NCBI GenBank assembly: GCA_025345505.1
Contig: JANVCC010000185.1
Location: 2,562,767-2,626,766, forward strand
DNA from: Todiramphus chloris collaris
Lineage: Eukaryota > Chordata > Aves > Coraciiformes > Alcedinidae
Length of the DNA: 64,000 nt
Direction: 5' to 3'
The notes below the pieces were generated by a model, which saw only the letters and a list, made by a program, of their open reading frames with translations, was not told where the DNA came from and did not search any database. Of the stretch, positions 36,048-47,977 are shown in pieces; the first letter of the stretch is position 1, and each line of letters begins with the position of its first letter. Both the position numbers and the translations under genes were made by a program.

Positions 36048-37249
36048 TTTATTTTGTTAAGCTTCAAGCTCAACATTGTGATTGATTGATCAGGCACTCG
36101 CCCCTTTTCCTTCACATGCAGCTCCCTGCCCATCCCCTCTCTTGCTATATAGGTTATGTGTTGCTGCCAGTGTATCATATACAGAGGAAAAATGGAATGT
36201 TTTCCCTCTCCTGCCCCCCTAAAGTAACACTGAAGAATATTGAGGAAAGAAAACCCCAAACCCAACCAAAACATCAAAACAGATATGGAATGATGGAGAA
36301 CTAGAGTTGAGGTAACATGCTAAACTTGATTAACTTCAGTTAAAAACAAAACCAAAGCTCAGAATCTGATCCCAATTAACAAGCAGCCTAACTTGGTGCT
36401 GTGTCTCCTGAGCATGCTTCCAGTTCCTTTGGTCACAGCAGGAAGAGTAGATGGGGCCCTCAGAGGCACGTGTGTGTCTGTCTCAGCTGTGGAAGAAATC
36501 TGTTCAGCTTGCTCTTTGTCCTGCTGGAAGAGCTGATGTGGAAGAGTTCATCTGGAGGAGGCAGGCACGGGTGGGTTTTGTGTTCTGGGACTGGTTCCAA
36601 CGGGGGAAGTTTGATGTGGGTGAGGTTGGTGTTAACCAGCACGCTGGTGAGTTTGCTCTGACGTCCTTGCTGATGCTGTTCTCCAGCGTAACGCTACAGT
36701 GTTGAGCTGCCTATGTTGGTGTTTCTCTGATGCCACAGCTGACAGAAATACAAGATTCTTTAACAGGTAAGCTGTGATTTCTTGCCTAGAATCTCTCCAG
36801 GCTGTTTGCCAGTGCTTCCTGTGATGGTTCAGTGTCTGTTCCCCCTCTAAGCTGATCTGTGGTTTCACTGGTACTGGAAAACGTGCTGCTCAGAAGTAGG
36901 TCCCTTTTGTGGATGGAAAAATTCCCATTTGTTATAAAAATACTTTGTAATGAGGTGACGTGGATAATGCAGAAGGAATTTTGGCGTAAGGTAGAGGACT
37001 TCAAAGGTCTGGAAAACTCTGGATCCAAACAGTTTCTTGGAATATTCTTTTTCCCTTGTATGCAAGGGCTTGTAGGTGCTTCCGTAGCTAGAGTACAGCC
37101 CGTTCTCTGGCTGCTGCAACACACTGAAGCAGTGGCAATTCAGCTGCTGTTGGAGGGAAGAGCTAACTTGGAGAGCGGTGTTACTGCGTGTGAAGGAGAA
37201 AAAAGAGCTGGCAAAAGAAAATTCAAACTTTCTTCACAGCAGTTAAATC
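36048..37249 (-). other. B3GALT9: B3GALT9 3'UTR (candidate)
   Basis: A minus-strand AATAAA lies at 36053-36048, 1.2 kb past the B3GALT9 stop. The interval has no recognisable gene. 35655-36047, between this and the PSMD5 distal signal, also holds nothing I recognise. The two genes are thus tail-to-tail. Confidence 0.45.
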
Positions 37250-38773
37250 TTAATCGGCGAAATGAAGGACCTCACTTTTAATTCTCTCCAAGTTAAAGCG
37301 TTTGAACTTATCAATGTAGGTGGAAACCTTGCAGGACACCAGACCGTAGTACGTTTCCAGTAATGAGCACTCTGCCCCAGCGCTTGTTTCCTTCCAGTCT
37401 TTAAATAACTCGTCCTCTTTCATGTTGGAAGAGGTGAAAATGAATTTATAGCAACATCGATTGTAGCTGATGTGCTTTTCCCCAGAAAAGCGAGAGCTGT
37501 GAAGGGGAGTGACGCCAGCTCTTTTAGCACAGATGCCAACGAAGACATCGGGGGGCACTGAAAGCGGCACCCCCTCGGCGGCCACGTACACCTTGCGAGC
37601 GACGTCCTGGGACACGACGAAGGCGCTCCCGGCGCAGTAATCGGGGTAGAACTCCTCTGGGTATTGATGGGTGGGAACAAAGCCAGGGCTGTCGGGGGCT
37701 CTGTCGGGCACTCCGTGATGAACGACCCTCCCGACGTAAACGTCCTCTAGTTGTGTTAAGCTCAGCAAATATCCAGCCAGGCTTGGAATACCGACGAACA
37801 CGTCTTCGTCTGCTTTAAGGACGTACCTTGCCTGGGGACAGAAAGTCACTGTCCACTCCACGCTCATCAACATCTTCTGTGTCTGGGTCTCGGGAGAATC
37901 GATGAAACTGCCTTGGATGATGTCTCCGTGCTTTTCAGACTCTTCATTGATCTCCAGCTGGGTGGTTACTGAAGCTGGCTTTCCCAAAGCAAACAGAGTA
38001 AGGACGACATAACCTCTGGCATCTGTCACGTTGCCCCACGTCTGCCTGATCACGTTGCGCCTTGTCCTGCTTTCTGGGCTACTGCAGACAAGAACGAGTA
38101 AAAATATCTCTTGATTGGAGCACGTTGCTGCACTGCTGAGGCTGTAAGAGAGATTGGCCTTCAGAGGATCCATGTTGAGCTTCCTGGACCTCTCCCGGAT
38201 TTCGAGGGTCTTTGCGTCGGTGTAAGAAGAAGGTAACGACCTCAGGAAGTATTCCTCCAGGAAATCTGCCCCAAAAAGCAGCATGTGGAAAAGCAAGACA
38301 TTAAAGAGAATGAAGCACCACTGGTGTGTCCGGAGCCTGCAGAGTGTCAGCTGGGGAAGAGAAAACACGGACACTGAATTCTCTGGCTACTAAAACAGAG
38401 AGGCTTTTACCTTCCTTTTATAATATATTCATAAAATGGTAATATAGTCATACAAAACAATCGCAGCTTTTAAACCGTGGTCTTGTATTTGCATAAAGCT
38501 CTTTCCCCCCTGGAAACCTAAGCCACCCTTCTTGTAGCGCAGTGAGATCCCAAGCCGAGAAGGACGTTGCCATGCTGTAGTTTCGAAGGCAGAAATACTA
38601 AGGAATACCTGACTAGTAGCATTTTCTGACTCTTTTTCTCCTGTTACTGAAGGCCTGAGATCCTAACGAGGACCTGGGAGCGAGCTGGCGGTGTCAGCAG
38701 CCAGGGGAGAGCTCCCATCCTGCTCTCCTGGAGCGACAGCCGCCGAGCCCCCAGCCCAGGCACTCACCTGCAT
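37250..38773 (-). CDS. B3GALT9: beta-1,3-galactosyltransferase 9-like (GT31 family), complete, 2 coding exons, 368 aa
   Basis: A Golgi type II membrane glycosyltransferase of the beta-3-GT (GT31) family. The acceptor is unknown to me, so galactosyl or N-acetylglucosaminyl activity cannot be told from sequence. Exons on the minus strand: 38773-38768 (only ATGCAG, then GTGAGT) and 38350-37250. The first two residues MQ join directly to LTLCRLRTHQWCFILFN. The larger exon is open further upstream, but only through a GTG and a CTTCCCCAG acceptor, and no ATG is there. The transmembrane anchor is about residues 13-32. Family motifs are RRNVIRQTWGNV (99-110), the DxD-type ADEDVFV (182-188, D183-E184-D185), EDVYVGRV (204-211), YPDYCAGSAFVVS (about 237-249) and PPDVFVG (268-274), followed by HSSRFSGEK. 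Possible N-glycosylation sites are NLS 68-70 and NVT 109-111. In PPDVFVG the usual Glu of the family's ED-V-Y/F-V-G motif is Pro. Its place beside PSMD5 matches human B3GALT9 (also named B3GNT10). Confidence 0.9.
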
Positions 38774-41700
38774 GGTGGGGGCAGTTCTCTGCAGCGGGGT
38801 CTCTGCTCGCACCAGAAGCAGCTTCTCCCCGGCAGATGCTTACGGGGCAGCGTCTGGATCTGGGTCTGCAGGATCCGGTTACTGCCCGGTGCCCAGAGCC
38901 TGTGACATCCAGCTCACCTGCCTGCAGGGAGGAAAGGCGATTCCCGGGGACGATCGTGTTGCAGCTGCATTCAACACAAAGGAAGCAGAACTCCAGCCTT
39001 TCTCCTCATTAATTCCTGACACTTGGGGTTGGGGCTCTGAGAAACAGAGAAGTGAAGCAACTCCTGGGTCTCGCTTGGTAAAAGGGGTTCCCTGGTACCA
39101 CTGTGAGCCTGTGCTAGGTCTGCCACTCTGTTGCTGTTTTTCTGGGTTTTTTTCTTGTTCATGGCTGTGTCGTTTTGGTGTTGGTTCCCTGGTCCAGGAC
39201 AGGTGAGCCCTACCTGGAGCACTCTGCATCTTCTGAGGTGGAGGTTTGGTGCGTGAACCAAAGGGTTTGACTTGTATAGGGTCCTCATGGCCCTGGAGGA
39301 CACGCTAAGGTGGTGGGTGCTGTGAGGCCAGGCTGGCTCTAGCACATGGGAAGGGAGAGGGGTGCAAAGTGGCTTTCCCTGTGCTGGGGTTGCAGGTTCC
39401 AGGCAAGGTGCCTCGCTTGGCTCTCCTGATTGCTCCTGGAACTGGAGAATTGCAGGGTATATTTTAGTTCCAGGCTTTTTTTTGATGAGCCCCTGGAAGC
39501 AAGGCACGAAGAAAGGGCTGTGCAGGGGAGCTGATGGAGCTCAGCCAGAGGGCCCATGGCCAGGAGGCTGGGGATTCTGGGGTGTCTCCCACCTCTTGCT
39601 CCTCCAGTGGCCATTTACTGAAGCGAGGCTGTGAACTGTAGCAAGCTCTGCTGGCTGGGCCTTGGCTTCTGCGCACAGCATCACCCCGGGGGTTTAAATG
39701 ACCGTGTGGGTTTGTGCTCTTCTGGTGGCTGCATGTCCTAGAGAAGAGCTGTGGTGATGCACCCCTGGAAGGGCTCCTGCCTTCAGTGCTGGCCTCGGCT
39801 GTGACGGAACCTCAGCGTGTTAATGTTGGCACAGCCACGGGCTGGGCTGGAGCTGACTGGGCTGGGGAGCCGCAGGGGACTGGAAGTGCTGGAGGGGGAC
39901 GTGCCAAAGACACCACAGACAGATGGAGTTGGCAGCAGGCCTGTGAGGCGTGGGGTCTGTGGAGCACTGAGGTGGGGAGAGGGGCTTGTGGGTCCCCAGC
40001 AGCCCCAGGCAAGGGCAGGTGGAGCGGGTGGGTGATGGCAACGATGCTGTTTGATGGGCAAATTATGCTGGGACGAGTCAGCGCAAGCATGGGAACTCCA
40101 GCCTCCGTGTCAGAGCAGGGAGATGGTGACTTTTTAATTTTGAAAAGATTTCTCACAGGTGAAGGTGCCTTTTTGTTACTGCATCCTTGGGTGAACGGGT
40201 GCAAGGAGGATGCAGCGTGGCTGTGGTTTGCATCGGAAGCGTGCCTCGCAAGGATGTGATGCTCTGACCATCACAATCCTCCCTGAAGCATCCTTAGGGC
40301 AGCCTGTGTCAGCCAAATCTCCCAGGGAGATGGAGAAGAGCCTTGATTTCTGGCTTGGGAAGGTGAAAGGTTAATCCCCCAGCTCTGGGTGAGTCCCTCA
40401 GCTCTCCCAGCGCCTGCCTCTGGGTTTGTGGCAGCGGGGGCAGATCTTTCCCACGTGTGTTGGGAGATGTACCCTGATGTAGGGAGCACCTGGAATTATA
40501 GAAGAAACCAGATCTTCAGAATGTGGTCACGGCTTGGAAGTGCATCATGCCGCTCTGAATCATGGCCTGAACACACACAGCACGTGTGTCCCAGGGCAGA
40601 CCTTGGCTGTAGGTTCTCCAAACCCAGGAAAAACTCCTTTCACAGAGCTTGTGTGTCAGCTGGGCGACAGCTTCATCTGGACCAGCCTCACACTCATTGT
40701 CATCCTTGCAGAAGTTGTGCTTTGAAGCTTGGCAAGCTGTCAACACGGCACGTGTCAGTTAAATGTGTTCTCTGACATAAAAAGCTGAGAAGGAAATATT
40801 TTTTATATATGATAATATAGCACTATAGTCCCAGATACCCGTTCCGGGGGTAAAAAAAATTCCTCCTTTGAAGATGATCCATCTCCAGCTAAACCGTTTA
40901 ATAAGCAAATAAATACAAGCATTCGAAACCACTTCCATTAAAAATATTGGCTTTTCCAGTTGTGCATTTTCTAGAATAATAATAAAACCCACATGTGTAT
41001 CATCCTTGCTGGAATTAGGCTCAGCGTGGTGCTTGTGGTACTTCTGAAGTCGTGTCTTCAGCACGGCTTCGTGGTGGCCGCAGGGACTTCAAAGAGCCGC
41101 CGCTATCGCATCGCCGAGATCAACGGCAGCCGGGGCACGGGCAGCGCTCGGACCTGGGGGGTTGTTGTTCTGAAGAGGCTGGCTGAGTCCCGCTGGGAGA
41201 AAGCTGAGGAAGAGAAAGGAAAAGACTGTTGAAGGGTAAAATAACTGATCTGGGAGCACCACAGACCCCCTCGGCTCCAGGGAGTTTGCCTGGGGACGAT
41301 CCCTCCATCGCCTTTAAAACTCAGGCTTCAGGCGAATGGAATGTGCAGCAGCTGATGTCTGTCTGGCCTTGGCTCCCTTTTCAGATGGGTACAGTCAGCC
41401 ACGCTCAGCTCCTGAGAGCTTCCAGAAGAAGAGAGAACCCAGGACCCCGGAGTGGCTGAAGTCAGGTCAGTCTGGGGAAAGGAATGTTGTTCCTACAGCT
41501 GCACTTAAACCTTGGAAAATCTTCTGGCTGTAAATTGGGGGAACAACCAGAAAAGCAGGTTTTCCTGAGCCACGGGACTATAATTTGATTTATGTAGGAT
41601 GTTTTCATGTTTTTCTTAAATCTTATGTCCGAGCAAACCTCATTACAGGAGCAGGGACGTACCGATGACTCTGTAGACAACTTGACCTTGACTGTATGAA

Positions 41701-44700
41701 TGATGAGTGTCTAGACTGAAGGATCTTTGGGTGGAGTTCAGGTTTGGTTTTTCTGGAGAGGACAGGGCCCTGAACTCCTGTGATATCCCAAGACAAAAGC
41801 AGAGATGCCTGCAGGGTGGTGGGAGATGCTGTTGAGTGGGATGAGCCCGGGGCTGGTGCTTTGAGGTGGGCAGCCCTGGTATAATGTGCTGCAGGGGAGC
41901 AGCCGTTCCCACAGCTCCTTAAAGCATCTTTTAAAGTCTCGTGGCTTCCCTCCCAACACTGTGAACATTTGGAAAGGGGGAGCAGAGCCCAGCTTGTTTC
42001 AGTTCTGCTCAACTCTGCTTCATGAAAATGCGAAGGCTTTGGATGACGCACTGTTCTCAGGCGGTGCTGCTGGCAAGTGGACGGGGAAACCAGTGAAAAC
42101 TGTTTTTATTTCTGGTATGAATTTGCTCAAATACAAAAGCTCAAGCTCTGTCTGCCCCAAGGGTCCATGTGGTCACTCTGTGCTGTCCTTCCCTGCGGGG
42201 CGGACACCTCTCTCCACCCAACTGCTCCCAGTCTCTTCCTGAAAGCCAGGTTGATTCCCAGGGGCAGGTTTTCAGATCATCACTTGACTGCTTCTGCTCC
42301 AGAGACGTGCCAGATGCTGCCTGTGTGTCCCACCTGTAGCCAGGCAGTTTTCCCTTGCCCAGTGGCCTCTTTCCATGGGGTGTTCCCTGTGCCCTTGTGC
42401 AGCCTCTTGTCTTATTCGAAGGGTCAGAGATGTGCCCTGTCCCAGAGCACCCTCCGGCATCCCCATCAGTCCCCAGCTGGGATGCTCCTGGGAACACAAA
42501 GAACTTTCCCAGTGTTTTGGACCCTGCCCAAAGGATCCCCTCTATTTACAACCTGCCCTTTGTAGTGTTCCACCTGACAGCGTGAGGGGCTGGGAAGAGA
42601 CTCATCTGGTTTTTAATAACAGCATCGGTTGCAGCAAATAAAAGGGAACAATTCTTTTGGTCTTAGTCACCTAATAGCAATGTTTGTGCTTGAAGACATG
42701 ATTCAGCTCTCGCAGGCGATTCTTCACCTTAAGCTCTCCGTGATGCCTGGGAGATGATGGCAGAGAAGGCTTTCTGAGAGTTACACAGCCCGCGTTTCAT
42801 TTGGGTTCCCTTTGCTTGTTAAACGCGAGTATAAAACTTAAAAACAAGCCAAAAAAGCGGAGTTCTGACACACTAGGCAGAGTTTAGCTGCTCCTGGTAC
42901 ACAAATGAGGATGTCTTCTCTTCTAGGGAACAGCTCAGCTGACTAGGTTCAAAACATGTTTTTATAGCTAAATTCCAGAGTTCATTTTTCCTTTGCACAG
43001 ATCAGCCTTGGAGTCAGAGAGCTCGATCCTTTTGTATGGGTGTGTTTGATTATTCCTTCTTGAGTTTAATGACAGCTTTGACAACTAACTACTGCTCTAT
43101 TCCCCGATAAAGACACCCTCGACCCTCTGTGTGTTCTGTGGGTGCTGTGTTCAGCCTCAGAAACACTGAGCTAGAGATAAAGTGACTGGAGACCACCTGA
43201 GCTTGTGGAAAATGTTGAGTGGCAAGGCCATGGGGCTCCAGCCTTGGGCTGAGCTGGTTCTTGGGAGGTTGTCTCTCTGCTGAGATATCCCCTGGACAGA
43301 AAAGTTGCCTGTTTTGACGCAGCTCAGAAGCTTTCTCCTTGTTATTAACTTCCACAGTGTGCTGTGCAGGTTACCTCGTCTTGCCCTTCCATTCCCTGAA
43401 GTGAGGAGCAGGCTGTGTCTGTGCCTGGCCAATCTGGATTTCACATGAAATTCACTGGATACGCACACCATCGGAAGCATTGGAGTCTTGGATCAAGCTC
43501 TGCTTTGATTAAATTCAGTCCATGCTGTGATGATGTTTGCACTGGGGAGCGGAGCAGGCATTGCTGTGCTTCACTCCGTGGCTGCTCTGCAGCTGCAGTG
43601 ACACTGGGCAGCAAGCTAGGGCAGTTCTGGGGAGCTCCTTGGCCGAGGGTTGATGGGGGTGGGTGTGTAGGTGTGATGTACCCCAAAATGCAAAGCTTGC
43701 CCAAGACTGTGGAGGGAAGCAGGAGCTGAGTGCAGGTCCTGGGCCTCGTGCAATGCCCCAGCTGATCCCCTCCCCATCCCAGAGTGCTGGATAGATCCAG
43801 TTGTTCTCCAGCTGCGTGGACTTGGGGATGCCCCAGGGGTGGGGAGGCAGCTGCAGATCCCCAGCCATGGCCAAGGCTCCTGCTGACAGGGCTGTCCCCC
43901 AGCACCCTCCTGGCAGGGGGTTACTGGGGAGCTCAAGCAGGACAAGGACATCCTCCAACACAAACCCTCTCTTGGCTCCGGAGCACCATGGTGTGCTGGA
44001 CTTGGGTAACGTGTTCCTCTGAAGATGACTTTTTCTCCCTCTTCCCCCTGATTCATCCTACCATTGCCTCCCACGGGTTTATATATTGTTCTTCCAGACA
44101 CAGAAACGGCAGAACCGAGTCTCTGCTGCCCTGTCCCAGGCCTCTCCTTGGGCAGCTGGGGCCACAGTCTCTGGGGCTGTGTGCTGAGCACCTGGGTAGA
44201 AAAGGCAGGATGCAAGCAGGCGGTTGATCACTGGGAAGCGGCTGGAAACGGCAGGCAGAGGAATGAATCCTCCTTAGGAGGAGGGGGTGCGCCTGACTAA
44301 CGAGCGAGGTGGCTTGTGGGGAAGCCAGGGGAAAGAATTACCAAGGGATGAAGATGTGGTGATCTCTGCATCCCTAAATGCATCCCTGGAAGTCAGACAG
44401 TCCCAGGGCTGGCTGGGGGTGCGATGTCACCTCCATGTGCTGGGCAAAGGACAGGAGGGTTGGGTCAGCCCCTCTGGGCTGTGGCACAGCCAGGTGTCCT
44501 CTGCCAGGGGGAGTGTGAAATGGTCTTGCCCAGCACCATGAGGGAGTAGAAACCCAACACAGACCTTGGCTTGAAATTCCACCGTTCTCAAAGGCAGAGC
44601 TCTCAAATACATCCAACCATGTGGGCTCCAGCCTTGAGTTTGGGACAATATCAAACTGCTCTGCCAAATGGCTGAGGAAGAACAAGCAAGCTCAGCCTGG

Positions 44701-46600
44701 GGGCTGATGCTGCTCCCCTGACAGTCAGTGTCAGAGCATAAAGAACCCCCCATCCCCTGGTCATTCTCTTTTATAATTCACACTATGCCCTGAAATACTT
44801 TCTGGGGATAAATGACAGCAGGGCAAGAAACAAATAACCAGTGGGAAAGGAAGGGACGTCTTTTGCCTTTTATTCAACTAACTGATTAACTAATTAACTT
44901 CCAAGGTTGTAAAGTGTTCTGTTACAGAGGATGGTCTTGGACCCACTCAGGGTGCGAGGAAGCAAAGGCTGCAAGTTCTGCAAGTTCTCTGATCTGAGCT
45001 GGAACTGGGAGCCGTGCTCGGGACAAGAATTCTTTCTCAGGTAGGATCCCACCAAGTGCCATCACCAGGCCGGTTTGTCTCTGGGCCCTGTGGTCAGGCC
45101 TCTGCCCCTGCCTCAGCATCTTCCTTTCTCTGTGGTAGGACCGAGGAGGCACCAGCACCTTCCAGGCACAGCTCCATGGCCAGCTCGTCACCAGTGTCTG
45201 CACTGGGTGGGAGCAGGCCAACCTCAGCGCTCGAGCTGCAGCATTTGGATGGGGATGTTCTCTTCTTCTGGCTCTTTCTCTTTCATTTTCCATTTCTCTT
45301 TTCTCCCCCCCTTCCCCCCCCCCCCAACTGTTTTAAATAATTCCTCCTCCACTCCTGTGTTATCACCTCACATGTCAATACGCTGCTGTGCCACCCACCC
45401 CTCTCCTCGCAGAGCTGCACGTTAACATTTTGCACTTGATAATGTGAGGTAATTAGTGAATGAAGAATAACTTTCCTGCTTAAAAGCATGATGGGTCGGG
45501 AAGCATAACACGGATGGATCGCACGGGGAGTATTAATTGCCTTTCTCTCAAATGACTCCTCACGTAGGAGAGTCCATATGGAGAGCGAGGAGGAGGAGGA
45601 AGAGATGCTGCGGGAGAAACAAAGTCTCCGGTCCTAGCAAGAAGCGTGGAGCCCAGCCCATCTGAGTGGGCACTTTCCTCTGGCACTGGAGGCTGCGGTG
45701 CGGAGGAGGCTGTGGCAGCGAATGGGCACCGTGTGCTCAGGCACCAGGAGCAGGCTGGGGGTTCCTGGCAGCAGCGGCTGGGGAGTGAGAGGGTGGGGGT
45801 CAGCCCCCGGGGCAGCCTGGAGCTGTCAGAGAGAAACCACCACTCTAGAAGCAGTGAGCTCCTGGCCCAGATGGTGCCACCCTCCCCTGGGGTCTGACTG
45901 GAGTGGGCTTTGGTGGTTGGGGTGGCTGAGGTAGCAGAGGAGCATCGCACAGGGCACGGGGTCTTCCTGGCTGCTGTGTTTCTATGGGAGCAATAAATAA
46001 CAGTGAGCAGTAATAAATGGTGCTTGTTGGGGATATCTGCTCATCTGGGCAGCCCCAGGTTCCCGTGGGTCGGCACTGCGGAGAACTCCCCAACACCACA
46101 GCGTGGTCTCTGGAAGAGGAATAAAAAAAGGAAGCAGAGGAGGAGATGAGTGGGCCAGAACTGGGCCAGAACTCCTCCCCGGGGGATCTACTTGGGTGGC
46201 TGTCCCTGACATGGGGCCACCTCTGTCCCTGCCATGGCCCTGGGCCAGCATGGGCCATGGGTGCTCTGGTGGGATGCAGCGTTGTGGCTCTTGGGGCTTG
46301 GCCACATCACTACGGACCGCATCTCCTGACTCCTGAACTTCCAGGGGAGAGAAGACACGTTGGGCTCCGTCCTGTTAACTCTTTCCCAGAGACAACCGGC
46401 TCAGATCCAGGCTGCCCCCGCTGTCCCTGGGGTGGGGACATTCCTGGAGCAGGGAGGTGTTATTGCAGCAGGGCCCCCCTGGAAGATCAATGCTCCCCAT
46501 CCCCGGCTGCACAGCACGGCACAGGAATTCCCCAGCAGGCCAGAGCTTGGCTGGCCTGCTTGCTTTCGGCACAACCCCCAGGGCACAGCAGCACTCAACA
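38774..46600. other. intergenic region between B3GALT9 and KCNT1
   Basis: 7.8 kb between two divergently transcribed genes, with no exon I can support. The first 150 bases must hold the B3GALT9 5'UTR and promoter, and 38690-38900 is mildly GC-rich. A poly-C run lies at about 45305-45328. Many short open frames exist on both strands but none has splice context plus family resemblance. FBXW2, the next gene in the human order, is not seen. Confidence 0.6.
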
Positions 46601-46617
46601 CAAATATTTGTATGGCT

Positions 46618-46893
46618 AGTAGAAAATAAAATACAAAGTGAAGTGAAATAAAATTAAAAAGTGAAATAAAATAAAATTAAAAAGTGAAATGAAATAAAAT
46701 TAAAAAGTGAAATGAAATAAAATTAAATAATAAAGTGACAAGGAGGAAAAAAATAAAAGAAAAAAAGGGGAAAAAAAGGGGGAAAAGGGGAAAAAAGGGG
46801 GAAAACCGAAACAAAACAGGAGAAGATAAAATGAAAAAAAAAACCAAGGGGGGAAAAAGGAGGAAACAAAAAAAGAACAAAAGGTAAAAAACC
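46618..46893. repeat. A/G-rich low-complexity tract with imperfect short tandem repeats
   Basis: 46618-46740 is an imperfect tandem array of AAATAAAATTAAAAAGTG-like units. 46741-46893 is almost pure purine, alternating A-runs and G-runs (AAAAGGGG pattern). It lies just upstream of the KCNT1 CpG island. Antisense it gives a Phe/Leu-rich open frame that looks like membrane protein but is compositional. Confidence 0.85.
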
Positions 46894-46914
46894 GGTAAAA
46901 AATAGGAATCCGAG

Positions 46915-47580
46915 CCCTGCGGAGGAGCCTGTGGAAGAGGCCGGGGGCGATAGGACGTGTCCTGGGCACCAGGGGCCGGGCCCTGGTGAGCTCACGGGCG
47001 GGTGCCCGCAGCCTGGAGGAGCCGGGGCCGGTGCGGGGCCGGTGCGGAGCCGGTGCGGGGGCAGCGGCAGGTGCGGGCCTGGCCGGCAGGGGGACCCGCG
47101 GTGCAGCCCGGGCCCGAGGAGCGGGGAGCTCGGTGGCGACTCCCGCCTCGCCGCTCCTCGCCACGGGCTTCCCCGGCGGGCAGCGCCGCACCGGGCAGGG
47201 GAAAGAGGCGAGCGGGGCCGCGGCGTCGCTCCGCCGGTTGCGTGCAGGGCAGGACCACCGCCCCCCCCTCCCGCCCCGCCCCGCCCCGCTCCTCCCTCCC
47301 CGGTGCATCACTCCCCGCCCCGCAACTTTCCGGTACCTGTTGCTGCCCGCACCCCACCGGGCTTCCCCGCCGCGGCCGCCTCGTCCCCGGCATGCGGAGC
47401 TCCCGACCGGCCCGCGGGCTGCGGGGCGCGCCGTGATGGGCGGCCGGGAGCCCGAGAGGGAGCGGGACGGCGGCGGTGGCTCTGCCCGGGGCCGGCAACC
47501 CCCGGCCGGCGCCTTCGGCAGCGCGGGCCGCCCATGCTCTGCTCCGCCTCGCCCCTCCGGGCACCCGCGCCGCTTCGCTG
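46915..47580 (+). promoter_or_regulatory. KCNT1: KCNT1 CpG-island promoter and 5'UTR (Slack-A type, candidate)
   Basis: A sharp change from A/G-rich repeat to very GC- and CpG-rich sequence directly before the first coding exon. CCGCCC-type GC boxes cluster at about 47265-47320. There is no obvious TATA box. An upstream ATG at 47436 lies in another frame and stays open across the true start. The transcription start is not determinable. Confidence 0.6.
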
Positions 47581-47726
47581 ATGCCGTTCTCGGGAGAAGA
47601 GCGGAGCCTGCAAGGGATCTACAAGCCGGCGGGAGCGGCGGAGGGCAGCGCGGCCGGCGGGGCGGCCGTTTGCACCGAGTGCTACACCAACCGCTCCTTC
47701 GTCTACGACGATGGCAGCGCCCACAG
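47581..47726 (+). CDS. KCNT1: sodium-activated potassium channel subunit T member 1, first coding exon (Slack-A N-terminus)
   Basis: KCNT1 (Slack, KNa1.1) is a six-transmembrane, RCK-domain potassium channel opened by cytosolic sodium, mainly neuronal. This exon runs from ATG 47581 to a donor at 47727 (AG/GTACCG) and encodes 48 residues plus two bases. It starts MPFSGEERSLQGIYK and ends CYTNRSFVYDDGSAHR. The YTNR(S/T)F..DDG element is what I remember of the rodent Slack-A N-terminus (YTNRTFEFDDG). The phase-2 end joins the acceptor at 62975 in frame to the next conserved exon. The middle is Gly/Ala-rich. The ATG context is weak (C at -3). The frame is open upstream to about 47476 but without another ATG. 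The assignment rests on this short motif together with the downstream exon. Confidence 0.82.
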
Positions 47727-47849
47727 GTACCGGCCGGGGGGACGTGGGGCGCGGGGACGGCGATCGGTCCGTGGGGTGGGATGGGGAGGGGTCCCCGGGG
47801 CCACCGTCGTGGGGACCGCGCAGCTCTCCCGTGCAGAGCCGAGGGGAGC

Positions 47850-47977
47850 CCCTTCCCTTCCCTTCCCTTCCCTTCCCTTCCCTTCCCTTCCCTTCCCTTC
47901 CCTTCCCTTCCCTTCCCTTCCCTTCCCTTCCCTTCCCTTCCCTTCCCTTCCCTTCCCTTCCCTTCCCTTCCCTTCCC
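47850..47977. repeat. (CCCTT)n pentamer microsatellite, truncated by a gap
   Basis: About 25 uninterrupted CCCTT units, 125 bp after KCNT1 exon 1, running straight into the N gap. It is a pure pyrimidine strand, all-purine on the other strand. The true length is unknown. Confidence 0.98.
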
